From Prunus persica (lineage: Eukaryota; Streptophyta; Magnoliopsida; Rosales; Rosaceae): DNA of 64,000 nt. The stretch is taken from the NCBI RefSeq assembly GCF_000346465.2, contig NC_034010.1, positions 17,681,574-17,745,573 of the forward strand, read 5' to 3'. The notes beneath the pieces were generated by a model. That model did not search any database. It was not told where the DNA came from and was given only the letters and a program-made list of their open reading frames with translations. This document shows positions 63,548 to 64,000 of the stretch, one piece after another. The stretch's first letter is position 1. Each line of letters begins with the position of its first letter. The translations under genes and the position numbers were made by a program.

Positions 63548-64000
63548 TGTTGGGAAAACAGCGATTTCCCCTCGTCACAGGATAACACGATGGAAGAAAT
63601 GAATAAACAAACCAACAAGCTCAAGATGACAAAGAGTCAATACATGAGAGAACACAGATATATCCTGTCTACATATTGAGTTAAATCAACATTATAACAC
63701 TCAAGAATTTTATACCCAAACCCGAGTCCCTTGTACACACACTCACAGTATTTCCCAAAACTCACTGTCACTCCCCAAGAGATATATCCTCTCTTGAACC
63801 TTTGATGAACCCAGCTAACTCCCAGCTGAAACATCCTCCAGCAGTTTATGGACTGCTTGCTTGCATCTCACAAGCAACCCACTCTCCCTCTCTGCCGTGC
63901 TCTCTCTCTGTGGTGCCTTTTCTTGGTGCGGCTCAAGCACACCAGCCCACACCTCATGTTCTCTCCTTTGATGCGGCTCACATGCACACACGCCCACACA
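63548..64000 (-). mobile_element. Partial LTR of a retrotransposon running off the right edge
   Basis: Read on minus, this looks like an LTR. It has a TATA-like GGGTATAAAATTC near 63700-63712, a following leader-like stretch, and the end CGCTGTTTTCCCAACA at 63548. In plus this is the boundary TGTTGGGAAAACAG. No coding part is inside the window. A Ty1/copia origin is likely from its style, but unproven. Confidence 0.55.

Overview
This is a plant nuclear window. It has short GT-AG introns, CT/GA-rich 5' leaders, AT-rich intergenic DNA and many plant transposon relics. Protein similarity and gene style point to a eudicot, most likely Rosaceae and probably Prunus. That assignment rests on recognition and was not checked by a search.

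Six intact genes can be assembled by splicing: eIF4G (+, about 6.5-14.8 kb), a type I metacaspase (-, 17.2-23.7 kb), ribosomal protein eL43/RPL37a (+, 26.9-28.6 kb), a membrane-anchored MORN-repeat protein (-, 31.0-33.8 kb), casein kinase 2 regulatory subunit beta (-, 40.6-43.7 kb) and a CYP714-family cytochrome P450 (+, 53.7-56.5 kb). The P450 is followed by a broken full-length tandem copy (58.4-61.5 kb) and a third copy reduced to first-exon remains (62.1-62.4 kb). In all six intact genes, exon phases add up to uninterrupted reading frames. The genes are housekeeping or signalling loci with no evident shared pathway.

The rest is mostly transposon archaeology. The left edge (1-5.7 kb) is a LINE reverse-transcriptase relic split by a 2.17 kb solo-LTR-like insertion with an exact target-site duplication. 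It abuts a truncated Mutator-like element (MULE). A second, related MULE in the opposite orientation lies at 47.4-52.0 kb. It has a transposase relic on one strand, an accessory-gene relic on the other, and arrays of about 170-bp subterminal repeats facing each other. Small foldback elements with 9-11 bp target-site duplications occur at 25.7, 34.9 and 52.4 kb. A partial LTR retrotransposon runs off the right edge.

The most unusual structure is inside the 4.85-kb first intron of the metacaspase gene. There, an intronless, multiply broken copy of a SART3/Prp24-like splicing-factor gene is bracketed by about 110-bp direct repeats. A sequence resembling an initiator-tRNA primer-binding site lies just inside the 5' repeat. 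This looks like a host transcript once carried by a small LTR retroelement, and it is the best candidate here for something undescribed.
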